From the NCBI RefSeq assembly GCF_031127875.1, contig NZ_JARXIA010000004.1, forward strand, positions 238,857 through 302,856: a DNA stretch of 64,000 nt, in the 5' to 3' direction. The position numbers and the translations under genes are program-made. Shown here in pieces: positions 8,640-18,049 of this stretch. How positions within the stretch are numbered: position 1 is the stretch's first letter; every line of letters begins with the position of its first letter. Below the pieces are notes generated by a model. That model saw nothing but the letters and a program-made list of their open reading frames with translations, was not told where the DNA came from and searched no databases. This stretch comes from Pelagicoccus sp. SDUM812005 (GTDB taxonomy: Bacteria > Verrucomicrobiota > Verrucomicrobiia > Opitutales > Opitutaceae).

Positions 8640-9779
8640 CTATGTCTCGGCTTCGCTTTTGGCGGAGAGCTTGTCGTAGATGAGCGGCTCGTTTTTGGTG
8701 AATGTGAGAGTGCGGTACGGGTATGGGATTTCGATGCCGGCCTCGTCTAGGGCTCGTTTTATGGCTTCGACGACTTCGTTGCGGCTCTCGCGTTGGTCTC
8801 GGGGCTTTGCGCCGGTCCACCAAGTAACGTCGTAGTCCATGGAGGAGGAGCCGAAGCCGGTCAGGAAGACGTCGATCGGCTTTTCCTTGGCAACGGATTC
8901 GCAGGATTCGACCGCCTTTTGGATGACGGTTCGCGCCTCGCCGACGTCTTCGCCGTAGGCGATCCCTGTTTCGACGGTCATGCGTCGTAGGTCTCTATTT
9001 GTGAGAATTCGTATCGGACTTTTGTATACGGTGGCGTTGGGGACAGTGACGAGCTCTCCGGTTGTGAGGCGGATGAGGGTCATTCGTATCCAGATGTCCT
9101 CGACGCGGCCCATAATATTTTCGGATTCGATTTCGATGAAGTCGTCGATTTCGAAGGGAAAACGCCAGAGTATCAGTATGCCGGCGAAGAAGTTTTCGAA
9201 GATGTCCCGGAAGGCGAAGCCGATGGCAATGGACATGAGCCCCGCGGTGCCGACCAGTTCGGCGAGGCCGAAGCTGGGGAAGATGATTCCGCAGGCGAGC
9301 ATGATTCCCAGGAACCAGATGGCCACGTAGATGAGCTGCGCGAATAGGTCGGACAGGGATCGTCTAAGCTTCATTCTCCGGAAGATTCCCTTGGCGACCC
9401 GTTGGATGATGGAGGCGACGATGGCTGTGAGGACGAGCGCGACGAAGGCGATCGCTATCTGAGGCAGGCTGCGGATCGTGCCTTCGACGAGGTTTCCGAC
9501 GGCTCGGGTGAAAGTCCGGATGGAGGAGTCGAGAGCGGGACTGCCGGTGTCCGGAATGGCTCCTTCGATGCTCTGGCTGATACGGCTGCTGGTTTGGGGC
9601 GGGGCGGGCTCTTCGGTCGCTTCCGCGGTGGACGCTTCGATTTGGGCGCCTGGTATCGTGATTACGAGCGGCTCCTGTTGTGGGTCCTCTTCTTGTGCAG
9701 CTAGGCAGGTGAAGGAGATGGCTGCGAGCGCAGCGAGGGCGATGTGGCGGAGGTAGAGGAGGGTTAGGGGCGTTTTCAT
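8640..9779 (-). CDS. Small-conductance mechanosensitive channel (MscS family)
   Basis: A 379-residue inner-membrane channel that releases solutes on hypo-osmotic shock. Residues 1-28 look like a signal peptide, followed by a low-complexity Pro/Glu/Thr periplasmic segment. Three membrane helices lie at about 105-130, 147-168 and 172-198, the last running into the conserved beta-domain. MscS hallmarks include the Gly/Ala-rich pore helix GTAGLMSIAIGFAFRDIFENFFAGI, of which the core AIGFAFRDIFENFFAG is typical, then the beta-domain with RVEDIWIRMTLI and VPNATVY. The C-terminal cytoplasmic alpha/beta domain is present (YDVTWWTGA). It is divergent from mpl. Confidence 0.88.
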   Translation of the reverse strand: MKTPLTLLYLRHIALAALAAISFTCLAAQEEDPQQEPLVITIPGAQIEASTAEATEEPAPPQTSSRISQSIEGAIPDTGSPALDSSIRTFTRAVGNLVEGTIRSLPQIAIAFVALVLTAIVASIIQRVAKGIFRRMKLRRSLSDLFAQLIYVAIWFLGIMLACGIIFPSFGLAELVGTAGLMSIAIGFAFRDIFENFFAGILILWRFPFEIDDFIEIESENIMGRVEDIWIRMTLIRLTTGELVTVPNATVYKSPIRILTNRDLRRMTVETGIAYGEDVGEARTVIQKAVESCESVAKEKPIDVFLTGFGSSSMDYDVTWWTGAKPRDQRESRNEVVEAIKRALDEAGIEIPYPYRTLTFTKNEPLIYDKLSAKSEAET

Positions 9780-9897
9780 GGTGACATTGAGGTAGCAGGA
9801 CTGGCGCCGACCTGAAAATGGCAGCCGAGACGCGGTTTTGAAAAAACCTCAGGAAATGAGTTAAGCTACTCAGCGATCGGCCGTTTATTATAGGCAG

Positions 9898-9975
9898 ACG
9901 AGCTTATGGCTCTTCTAAACGACTCTCTCCCACGGAGCCCCGAGACTTTGGTTGGTCTTGGGGCTTCTGTTTTTT
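9898..9975 (+). ncRNA. Candidate small RNA or attenuated leader upstream of mpl
   Basis: A roughly 78-base interval is bounded by a possible -10 element TATTAT (9886-9891) and a strong terminator (9936-9975). It holds a small 5' hairpin (GAGC/GCTC, about 9900-9913) and the terminator hairpin. It sits in the 328-base gap between the divergent channel gene and mpl, read toward mpl but ending about 130 bases before it. A short reading frame starts at the ATG at 9906 but runs through the terminator, so coding is unlikely. No RNA family was recognised. Confidence 0.35.
9936..9975 (+). terminator. Rho-independent terminator upstream of mpl
   Basis: AGCCCCGAGAC (9936-9946) pairs with GTCTTGGGGCT (9955-9965) apart from one G-U, over an 8-base loop, and a run of six T residues follows at 9970-9975. 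Because it points toward mpl with no protein gene before it, it must end either a small RNA or a premature mpl leader transcript. Confidence 0.7.
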
Positions 9976-10034
9976 GGGGGGCTGACGCGGCGTTTCGTGC
10001 CTGTGTTCGTAGGGAATCGATCTTGCAATGCGGT

Positions 10035-10057
10035 CGCGGGCTGAAGCTCCGCGCTAC
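10035..10057 (-). repeat. REP-like palindrome with GTAG head
   Basis: On the minus strand the sequence reads GTAG followed by a stem CGCGG/CCGCG around AGCTTCAGC, the classical layout of REP elements (GTAG tetranucleotide plus imperfect palindrome). A 27-base copy differing at one position recurs at 45322-45348, 35 kb away in another intergenic gap, which shows that it is a dispersed repeat. No REP-associated transposase gene was seen in this window. Confidence 0.6.
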
Positions 10058-10107
10058 GGGATTTTTTAACGTCGCATTTCGGGCGGGCATCTTTTCACAT
10101 CGCGGCC

Positions 10108-11529
10108 ATGCGGATCTATTTTTTGGGGATTGCGGGAACGGCTATGGGCAATGCGGCCCTGCTTTTGCGGGCCATGGGACATGAGGTTCTGGGCTGCGAC
10201 CAGGCGATCTATCCGCCTATGAGCACCCTGCTGGAGGAGGCGGGGATCGAGATCATGCAGGGCTACAGCGTGGAGCGCTTGCAGCGCTTGGCTCCGGAAT
10301 TGGTGGTCGTGGGCAATGCCTATTCTCGGGGCAACGAGGAGGTGGAATTTTTGTTGGAGAGCCGCTCCATCGAATACACGTCCTTGCCGGAGGTCTTGCG
10401 GCGATTCGTGCTGAGCAAGCGTAACAATATTGTGGTGACGGGCACGCATGGGAAGACCACCACCACGGCGCTTGCCTCCTTCTTGCTGGAGCAGGCGAGC
10501 CTGGATCCGGGGTACATGATCGGCGGGGCGCCTATCGACCCGGCTCGCGGGTGGAGAGTGGGCTACGAGGGCGGGCCCTTCGTGATCGAGGGCGACGAAT
10601 ACGACAGCGCCTTCTTCGACAAGCGCAGCAAGTTTATCCACTACCAGCCGAAGATCGTTATCTTGAACAATCTGGAGTTCGACCATGCGGACATCTTTCG
10701 GGACTTGCAGGATGTGAAGCGCACGTTCTCGCACCTGCTGCGCTTGGTTCCGAAAAGTGGATACGTGCTGGTAAATGCGGACGACGAGAATGCTCTTTCG
10801 CTGACGGGGCTCGACTTTACGACGGTTTATCGTGTCGGTACGGCCCATGACGCGGACTTGCGTATCGAGAATTACGAGACGACGGAGCAGGGGTCGCGCT
10901 TCGAACTGGTTTGGCAGGGGAAAGCTTGGGCCTCGATCGAGTGGGGCATGTCGGGACTGTTCAATGCTCGCAACGCGGCGATGGCGAGCTTGGCGGCGGC
11001 CTTGACGAGCGGCTCGGTGGTGGATTTCGATGCGAGCGCTTTGGCCCGCTTTCGCGGAGTGCGTCGCCGTCAGCAGCTGCGGGTGCAGCGCGAGGACCTG
11101 ACGGTGATCGAGGATTTCGGGCATCATGCCACGGCGGTGCGCGACACCTTGTCGGCCTTGCGTAGTCGCTTCAAGGATACGCGAATCGTGGCCTGCTTCG
11201 AGCCGCGCAGCAACACCTCGCGCCTGGAGATGATGCGCGCCCCGACCATCGCTGCTTTGCAGTTGGCGGACCTAGCCTACATCGGCGCAGTGAAGAGCCG
11301 TAACAGCGCCGGCGTGGAGCTGATGGATACGGGCTCCTTGGCTGCCGACTTGCAGGCGGCGGGCACGGAGGCGCGGGCCTTCGAGAGCAACGAGGAACTG
11401 TTCGAGGCGTTGCAAGGCTTTGCGGCCCGGCAGGAAGGCAGGACGCTGGTTATCTTTTTCACCAACGGCTCCTTTGGCGGAGTGATCGAACGCTTCGTGG
11501 CGGAGTGCGGGCAGGAAGACGGCGGCTGA
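10108..11529 (+). CDS. mpl: UDP-MurNAc:L-Ala-gamma-D-Glu-meso-DAP ligase (Mpl)
   Basis: A cytoplasmic Mur-ligase family enzyme that re-attaches the recycled tripeptide L-Ala-gamma-D-Glu-meso-DAP to UDP-MurNAc in peptidoglycan recycling. Its 473 residues match Mpl length. The N-terminal nucleotide-sugar fold begins MRIYFLGIAGTAMGNAA; the ATP loop is GTHGKTTTTALA (about 112-123); ligase-family features follow (IEGDEYDSAFFDKRSKF; NNLEFDHADIF; the third-domain start DFGHHATAVRDTL; ACFEPRSNTSR). IEGDEYDSAFFDKR is characteristic of Mpl against MurC. It implies meso-DAP-type peptidoglycan. It is preceded by a terminator-bearing leader region. Confidence 0.93.
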   Translation: MRIYFLGIAGTAMGNAALLLRAMGHEVLGCDQAIYPPMSTLLEEAGIEIMQGYSVERLQRLAPELVVVGNAYSRGNEEVEFLLESRSIEYTSLPEVLRRFVLSKRNNIVVTGTHGKTTTTALASFLLEQASLDPGYMIGGAPIDPARGWRVGYEGGPFVIEGDEYDSAFFDKRSKFIHYQPKIVILNNLEFDHADIFRDLQDVKRTFSHLLRLVPKSGYVLVNADDENALSLTGLDFTTVYRVGTAHDADLRIENYETTEQGSRFELVWQGKAWASIEWGMSGLFNARNAAMASLAAALTSGSVVDFDASALARFRGVRRRQQLRVQREDLTVIEDFGHHATAVRDTLSALRSRFKDTRIVACFEPRSNTSRLEMMRAPTIAALQLADLAYIGAVKSRNSAGVELMDTGSLAADLQAAGTEARAFESNEELFEALQGFAARQEGRTLVIFFTNGSFGGVIERFVAECGQEDGG

Positions 11530-11614
11530 TTTTCGGTATCAGTTTCCGTAATGATAAGCGGAACTTATTATCCTGCGCTTGCGGTATTGGGCTCGGCGCC
11601 TACGGTTCGCTGCC

Positions 11615-13258
<1,644 letters not shown>

Positions 13259-13340
13259 CAGGGCGCGATGAAGTTACCGCGTTGGCATGAGTCGCCGCGC
13301 GGCGGACGCAACGTTGGGAGCCGGGGGGCCGACCCCCGAC

Positions 13341-13387
13341 GGCTCGCTCGGCGAGCGAGCCCTACCTGGTGAGCGAGCCCTACCTGG
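13341..13387 (-). repeat. REP-like palindrome plus tandem partial copy
   Basis: GGCTCGCTCG (13341-13350) and CGAGCGAGCC (13352-13361) form a perfect 10-bp palindrome around one base, flanked by CTAC (GTAG on the minus strand). The 17-base right arm GAGCGAGCCCTACCTGG (13353-13369) repeats exactly at 13371-13387. The 263-base gap after the fumarase gene holds nothing else recognised. The arm GGCTCGCTCGG also occurs in the terminator after urtA (58808-58818). Confidence 0.55.
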
Positions 13388-13521
13388 GGAGCTTTTTTGG
13401 TAATTAAGGAGTTAAAGGTATTTATTTTCTTCCAGTGGCCGTGGCTTTCCGGTACAAGGTCGAATCGTGGCGAGGCTCGTTCCCGATTGGGAAGCGGCTG
13501 AGTGCGTAAACGATCCGGAAA

Positions 13522-15138
13522 ATGAATACGTTCGAAATCATATTTGATAACGCGTTGATCGTGTTGTTCTTCGTAGTGGGGCTTGGCTTGTTGCTGGGTA
13601 ACTTGACGATCAAGGGGATAGGCTTGGGGAGCTCGGGAGTGCTTTTCGTCGCCCTGCTGGCGGGCCATCTCGGCCTGAAGATTCCGGCAGGAGTGGGGAG
13701 TTTCGGCTTGGTCTTGTTCGTCTACTGCGTGGGCATCGGAGCGGGGCCGCGGTTCTTTCCGGCTTTGGCCCGCGAGGGTGGCGGTCTGGCCAAGCTCAGC
13801 TTGATCATCGTTACTCTGGGAGCTGTGACAGCCTGGGGCTTGGGACGCCTGTTCGAGCTGCCGACGGATTTGACGGCAGGGCTCTTCGCGGGAGCGCTGA
13901 CCAGCACGCCCGCCTTGGCGGCGGCATCGGAAGGCACGAAAGTGTCGGCGGAGGGGGTGGCGATCGGCTACGGTATCGCTTATCCCTTCGGGGTGATCGG
14001 GGTGGTGCTCTTCGTGCAGTTGCTGCCCAAGTTGCTCAAGCCCAAGGATACGGAAGCGGTCGTGGAAGCCGACAGCGCCGAGAAGGAGGTGCAGCACGTG
14101 CTGGTGGAGGTTTCCAATTCGAACTTGGTGGGAATGAAGATCGGCGACGAGAACCTGTCCCGTTTCGGCTGCCAGGTTTCGCGGGTGATGAAGGAGGGGC
14201 GTTTGGTTCCCTTGAACAGCGAGGACGAGTTTTGTCTGGGGCAAAACTTGATGCTGGTCGGCCGGTCTCGCGATATCAAGCTGGCCACCGACTTCATCGG
14301 CAAGAAGAGCGAAGCGAGTTTCGTCATGGATACGGAAAGCGAGCGGGATCGCCTGGTGGTTTCGTCGAAAGCGGTAGGCGGCAAGCTGCTGCAGGAGATC
14401 GGCTCTCTGCGTAACTTTGGGGTGGTGGTCACGCGTATCGAGCGGCTGGGGCAGACCTTCGTCCCCACCCCTGAAACGCGGATCGAGGTGAACGACGTTC
14501 TCACCTCCGTAGGGCAGTCGGACGGGCTGAAGCGTTTCGGCGAGTTGATCGGGCATCGTCCGCAAGCCTTCGACCAGACGGACCTGATCTCGCTGGCGGT
14601 CGGACTCAGTTTGGGGATCTTCTGCGGAATGGTGCCGATCGCCCTCCCGGGAGGCGATCCGATGACTTTGGGCTTAGCGGGCGGTCCGTTGTTCGTGTCG
14701 TTGGTTCTTGGATACTTCGGGAGGATCGGTCGCGTGGTCGGATACATTCCGCGTCCGACGCGACTCCTGTTGCAGGAGTTGGGCTTGGTTCTCTTTTTGG
14801 CCAATGCTGGCATCGTGGGCGGGGCGAGTTTGGGGGAAACGGTCTCCAAGTACGGGGCGACTGTGTTCGTGACGGGAGGGTTGATCACGCTGGTTCCCTT
14901 GTTGGTCGCTTACGTTTTTGCCCGCAAGGGTCTCGGGCTTACGCAGCCGCAAACCTTGGGCGGCATTTGCGGAGGCATGACAAGCACGCCGGCGCTGGGG
15001 GCGTTGACGGCTTCGAGCCATTCGCAGCAACCGATCGTGTCCTACGCGACGGCCTACCCGGTGGCCCTGATCATGATGACGGTGCTCGCCAAGGTCTTGA
15101 TCCAGCTGATGGGAGTAGGCGAAGCGGTGGGGATGTAG
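13522..15138 (+). CDS. AspT/YidE-type putative transporter
   Basis: A 538-residue inner-membrane protein of the AspT/YidE/YbjL family, which includes aspartate-alanine exchangers of anaerobes. The architecture is diagnostic: five or so N-terminal helices (about 5-165), two cytosolic TrkA-C-like domains (about 190-345, with NLVGMKIGDENLSRFGCQVSRV split across strands), then a second set of helices (about 355-535). The duplicated family motif occurs in both halves as GALTSTPALAAA and GGMTSTPALGAL. The substrate is unknown; most family members are uncharacterised. It starts with ATG at 13522 and is followed 70 bases later by the small zinc-ribbon relative, with no evident functional link. Confidence 0.85.
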   Translation: MNTFEIIFDNALIVLFFVVGLGLLLGNLTIKGIGLGSSGVLFVALLAGHLGLKIPAGVGSFGLVLFVYCVGIGAGPRFFPALAREGGGLAKLSLIIVTLGAVTAWGLGRLFELPTDLTAGLFAGALTSTPALAAASEGTKVSAEGVAIGYGIAYPFGVIGVVLFVQLLPKLLKPKDTEAVVEADSAEKEVQHVLVEVSNSNLVGMKIGDENLSRFGCQVSRVMKEGRLVPLNSEDEFCLGQNLMLVGRSRDIKLATDFIGKKSEASFVMDTESERDRLVVSSKAVGGKLLQEIGSLRNFGVVVTRIERLGQTFVPTPETRIEVNDVLTSVGQSDGLKRFGELIGHRPQAFDQTDLISLAVGLSLGIFCGMVPIALPGGDPMTLGLAGGPLFVSLVLGYFGRIGRVVGYIPRPTRLLLQELGLVLFLANAGIVGGASLGETVSKYGATVFVTGGLITLVPLLVAYVFARKGLGLTQPQTLGGICGGMTSTPALGALTASSHSQQPIVSYATAYPVALIMMTVLAKVLIQLMGVGEAVGM

Positions 15139-15208
15139 TTCGTCGCGGAGTCCGGGAGTCGCAATTCGCGCTTGCCAAGTTGGGGGCGAAATCTTTCGAA
15201 CTTAGGGT

Positions 15209-15739
15209 ATGCCGATCTACGAGTTTTATTGCCCAGAGAACAACACGACTTACTCCTTCCTCGCCAAGTCGCTCTCCTACGGCGACAAGACGCCGCGCTG
15301 TCCGGACAACCCGGAATTTCCGATGCGGAAGAAGGTGAGCAGCTTTGCCTTCGTGGGGAACGCCAAGGATCCCGCCGACGCGGATGCGCTCGACGATATC
15401 GACGACGCCAAGATGGAAAAGGTCATGGCCGAGCTGGAGCGGGACATGGCTGGCATGGACGAGGAGAATCCCGACCCGAAGCAGATGGCCCACTTGATGC
15501 GCAAGATGACGGCTTTGACGGGGGAGAAGATGCCGGAGGAGATGAACGAGATGATCGGTCGCCTTGAAGCTGGGGAAGACCCGGAGGCCCTGGAGGAGGA
15601 GTTTGGCGATGCCCTCGACGGCCTGGACGATCTCGGTTCGGAAGATACGGCGGCGGGTAGGCTTCGCAAGCTGCGTCGCCGCTTGCTGGGCAGCAAGCGG
15701 GACCCGAACTTGTATGATATGTCTGAATACTGCGACTAG
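15209..15739 (+). CDS. Small acidic protein with degenerate FmdB-type N-terminus
   Basis: A 176-residue protein opening with MPIYEFYC, the hallmark start of FmdB-type zinc-ribbon proteins. Instead of two CxxC knuckles it has only C8 and one cysteine in PRCPDNPEF, so zinc binding by the usual four ligands looks lost. The remainder is highly acidic and helical (long runs of D/E with MAELERDMAGMDEE), ending in a basic RRRLLGSKR segment. No enzymatic role is visible. Its stop codon interlocks with that of the convergent barrel gene (shared CTAG at 15736-15739). The name is by resemblance only. Confidence 0.65.
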   Translation: MPIYEFYCPENNTTYSFLAKSLSYGDKTPRCPDNPEFPMRKKVSSFAFVGNAKDPADADALDDIDDAKMEKVMAELERDMAGMDEENPDPKQMAHLMRKMTALTGEKMPEEMNEMIGRLEAGEDPEALEEEFGDALDGLDDLGSEDTAAGRLRKLRRRLLGSKRDPNLYDMSEYCD

Positions 15740-16644
15740 AAGCGCAGCCCGATCTTAGCCTGGACGGCGGAGTCGTCGTCGTCGCTCTCGAAATTTCCGC
15801 TAGGGCCTATCGATGGATAGCTGTAGGGGAGTTCGGTGTAGGTGTAGGCGAACCCGACGAAGGCTGAATCGGTTAGGAAATGTTGGAGACTCAATTCAAT
15901 GCTGCGGGGCTTGCCGCTGTCGGGAAACTTGAGTTCGGCAGAGAAGGCGGTTTGGGGCGAGAGGTGGTACGAGCCCTTGAGCTGGAAGGAGATATTGTCG
16001 TCTTCGAAGTAGGTTGCCTTAAGCGTGTTGTGAGCGATGCCCGCTTCCAGACCGAACCAAGTTTGATTCCCGAGATCCCACAGCCGCTTGGTGGCGACTT
16101 TGACGCTGTAGTGGTCGTATTGGCTAAACTCCTCGAGAATCAAGGATGTTCCGACGCTCCAGGTGTCCTGCAGGTAGTAGGAGTAGCTGATTCCGTAATT
16201 GAAGGTTTTCTCCTCAATTCGCTCGATCACGTTTACAGGAAAACCGTTTTGGTAGCCAAAGGAGGGAAATAGGATGTCATTCTTTTCGTAGCCGAAGGCG
16301 AACGAATAGGAGTGGGGGCTGGTGGCGTTTCGGTGGTTGTAGGCAAGCGTGTACATGTTGCTATCGATTTGATAGCCGAAACTGTACTCTTGGTCTTTAT
16401 AGGCGGTGGCGAGAGTCAGGTCGGAGATGCGTTCCGTAAACGGAATTTCGGCCCAAGGACTGGAGGTTCCATGCGTGATGGGAGTGAAGAAATAGCTAAG
16501 TCGCGCTCCAATCACAGTGTTTGAATGTCTCTCGGATTCGCCGACGATTAGGTCTGCCTCCCAGTCGTAGGCAGTCGCTGTTTGGGCGAGGGAGAGTAGG
16601 GCGAGCGCGGCGCTCGCTGCGGAAGAGAGGATGCGGGAGGGCAT
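15736..16644 (-). CDS. Putative outer-membrane barrel protein
   Basis: Unrecognised secreted protein of 302 residues from the ATG at 16644 (MPSRIL); an in-frame start at 16704 would prefix 20 polar residues to a clear signal peptide (ILSSAASAALALLSLAQTATA, cleavage before YDWEA). The mature chain has amphipathic beta-strand periodicity, many Tyr/Phe/Ser residues and ends in IGLRF, a terminal Phe as required by the BAM machinery. A barrel of roughly 12-14 strands is plausible. It overlaps the convergent small acidic gene by four bases at the stops. Its substrate or role is unknown. Confidence 0.65.
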   Translation of the reverse strand: MPSRILSSAASAALALLSLAQTATAYDWEADLIVGESERHSNTVIGARLSYFFTPITHGTSSPWAEIPFTERISDLTLATAYKDQEYSFGYQIDSNMYTLAYNHRNATSPHSYSFAFGYEKNDILFPSFGYQNGFPVNVIERIEEKTFNYGISYSYYLQDTWSVGTSLILEEFSQYDHYSVKVATKRLWDLGNQTWFGLEAGIAHNTLKATYFEDDNISFQLKGSYHLSPQTAFSAELKFPDSGKPRSIELSLQHFLTDSAFVGFAYTYTELPYSYPSIGPSGNFESDDDDSAVQAKIGLRF

Positions 16645-16789
16645 GTGTTTCTTTGGTCTGTCGTATGCTGAGTAGGTATTCGTCTCATGCTTTCGCTTGA
16701 ACAATAGTCAAGCTCAGGGGTTCTACTTAGCTGCGCTTCTTCCTTGTCAAGGTGCCAGCTTTGCTGCCTTTCTCTTCGGGTAATGAAAA

Positions 16790-16940
16790 ACGCAGCCGCC
16801 AGTTCACTCGAAACAGGAGCCCTTCTCGGAAAGGGCGCTTGGTGGCGTTGTTCGAAGGTTTGGCGATGGCGAAGCTGAGAGCTTAGCCTGTCTTGTTTGT
16901 CGCTGAACCTGCTATCCGCCGAATGGAAGCAGGTTTTTTT
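16790..16940 (+). ncRNA. Candidate structured small RNA between barrel and methyltransferase genes
   Basis: Four phased elements read on the plus strand: an outer stem GCCGCCA (16795-16801)/TGGTGGC (16840-16846, one G-U), an inner hairpin GCCCTT (16819-16824)/AAGGGC (16831-16836), a hairpin AAGCT-GAG-AGCTT (16872-16884), and a terminator AACCTGC/GCAGGTT with a T tract ending at 16940. No protein-coding gene precedes the terminator on this strand, since the neighbour at 15736-16644 is antisense. The strand and 5' end are guesses, and no RNA family was recognised. An alternative is a long leader of the methyltransferase gene starting at 17002. Confidence 0.4.
16906..16940 (+). terminator. Rho-independent terminator with no upstream plus-strand gene
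   Basis: AACCTGC (16906-16912) pairs perfectly with GCAGGTT (16929-16935), and an uninterrupted T run continues to 16940. It lies 62 bases before the methyltransferase start and must serve an upstream non-coding transcript or act as an attenuator. Confidence 0.65.
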
Positions 16941-17001
16941 GTATCCAGAATAGGGCGCCGCAAAGGGCGGGCCCACCTTAACTTTTCGAACCGTTTTTGT
17001 C

Positions 17002-17700
17002 ATGTCTCAGAATCTCTTTGAACTTCAGTCTATCTATTTCTTTGGCCGTCCTTATGCCGAACTCCTCAAGTGTTTCGGCTTAACGGAAGAGGCGCTGGTG
17101 GGGAGGTCCGTACTGGAATGCCCCTCGGGTCCGTCTTCCTTCGTGGTGGAGGCCAATGCGAGGGGGATCGACGCGGTCGGCGTGGATCCGCTCTTTTACC
17201 GCAGCCCCCAAGCCATTCGCGATCTGGCTCAGGCCGATTTCCGCGTAATGTTCGACCGGGTGAAGGCGGCGTCGGACAAGTTCGTGAAGCGGACCTACGC
17301 GAGCGTGGAGGAGGCGGAGCGGATCCGCCGAGATGGCTTGGAGCGTTTCTTGGCCGACTACTCCATCGGCAAGGCGCTTGGCCGCTACCGGGAAGGATCT
17401 TTACCGTATTTGGATTTTGAGGACAGATCCTTCGACGTAGCGCTTTGCGGACACTTGTTGTTCATCTATGCGGATATGCTGGACCTTGAGTTTCACCGAG
17501 CTGCCTTTCGCGAGTTGTGTCGGGTGGCTCGGGAGGAGGTGAGGATTCATCCGATCGTGGACAACGGGAGCGATCGCTATCCGCATTTGGACGAACTGCG
17601 GCAGCTGGCGGATTCCCTGGGCTTCGATTCGCGTATCCAGGATGTGGATCACGAGTTCTTTACGGGGACGAATCGGACGTTGGTTTTGCGGCGCCGCTGA
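17002..17700 (+). CDS. SAM-dependent methyltransferase-like protein
   Basis: A 232-residue protein with the outline of a class I methyltransferase: a GRSVLECPSGPSSFVVEA stretch (about 34-51) in the position of the glycine-rich SAM loop, GIDAVGVDPLF (about 54-64) with the acidic residue ending strand 2, and FDVALCGHLLFIYAD (about 147-161) corresponding to motif IV. The canonical GxGxG is replaced by CPSGPS, so SAM binding is inferred rather than certain. The substrate is unknown; the middle region (65-140) is helical and charged. It starts at ATG 17002, stands alone, and is followed by a 548-base gap with repeats. Confidence 0.7.
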   Translation: MSQNLFELQSIYFFGRPYAELLKCFGLTEEALVGRSVLECPSGPSSFVVEANARGIDAVGVDPLFYRSPQAIRDLAQADFRVMFDRVKAASDKFVKRTYASVEEAERIRRDGLERFLADYSIGKALGRYREGSLPYLDFEDRSFDVALCGHLLFIYADMLDLEFHRAAFRELCRVAREEVRIHPIVDNGSDRYPHLDELRQLADSLGFDSRIQDVDHEFFTGTNRTLVLRRR

Positions 17701-17803
17701 GGCTGGAGCTCGTGCTGCCGAGTCGGCAGAGCTTGTTTTCCCGTTGGGGAAGGAAACGCTTTGCCGGACCTGTTTTTGCAGCCGCGGGGTTAGGAACTAG
17801 GTT

Positions 17804-17877
17804 GCGCGGGAAGGGCAGTAAAGCCCGCGTCCTACGTGGGCGTTCAGGTAGGGGCGAGGTTTACTCCTCGTCCCGCG
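17804..17877. repeat. REPIN-like inverted pair of REP elements
   Basis: Two palindromes with GTAG heads face opposite ways. The left unit (17804-17835) reads on the minus strand GTAG, then CGCGGG/CCCGCG enclosing GGGC-TTTACT-GCCC. The right unit (17848-17877) reads on the plus strand GTAG, then GGGCGAGG/CCTCGTCC (one G-U) around the same TTTACT loop. Two inverted REPs with a 12-base spacer form the REPIN layout known from Pseudomonas. It lies in the 548-base gap before hisC. A further hairpin, CTGCCG/CGGCAG, is near 17718-17732. Confidence 0.55.
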
Positions 17878-17986
17878 GCGCTGGTTTCGCGATCAAGCAT
17901 CGTGAATCTAGGAAAGGAATCTTGGACAACGCTTTAGCTTCCGGTCTTACCCGCGCGTGAGTCGCCGAGTCGCGGCACGGGGGAAA

Positions 17987-18023
17987 TTTTTCGACGAAAA
18001 AAGGAAACAGAAAAAATGTTTCC
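17987..18023. repeat. Two adjacent AT-rich hairpins
   Basis: TTTTTCG-A-CGAAAAA (17987-18001) is a perfect palindrome and GGAAACA (18003-18009) pairs perfectly with TGTTTCC (18017-18023) across an A-rich loop. They separate the REPIN-like element from the structured interval before hisC. They may terminate leftward or rightward transcription weakly; no long T tract follows either. Confidence 0.4.
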
Positions 18024-18049
18024 GAGTCTCATTCAGTTATAGCAGTTGT

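Noticed and set aside
10066..11127. Frame antisense to mpl
   Set aside because: It covers clear Mur-ligase motifs on the other strand and shows no recognisable product.
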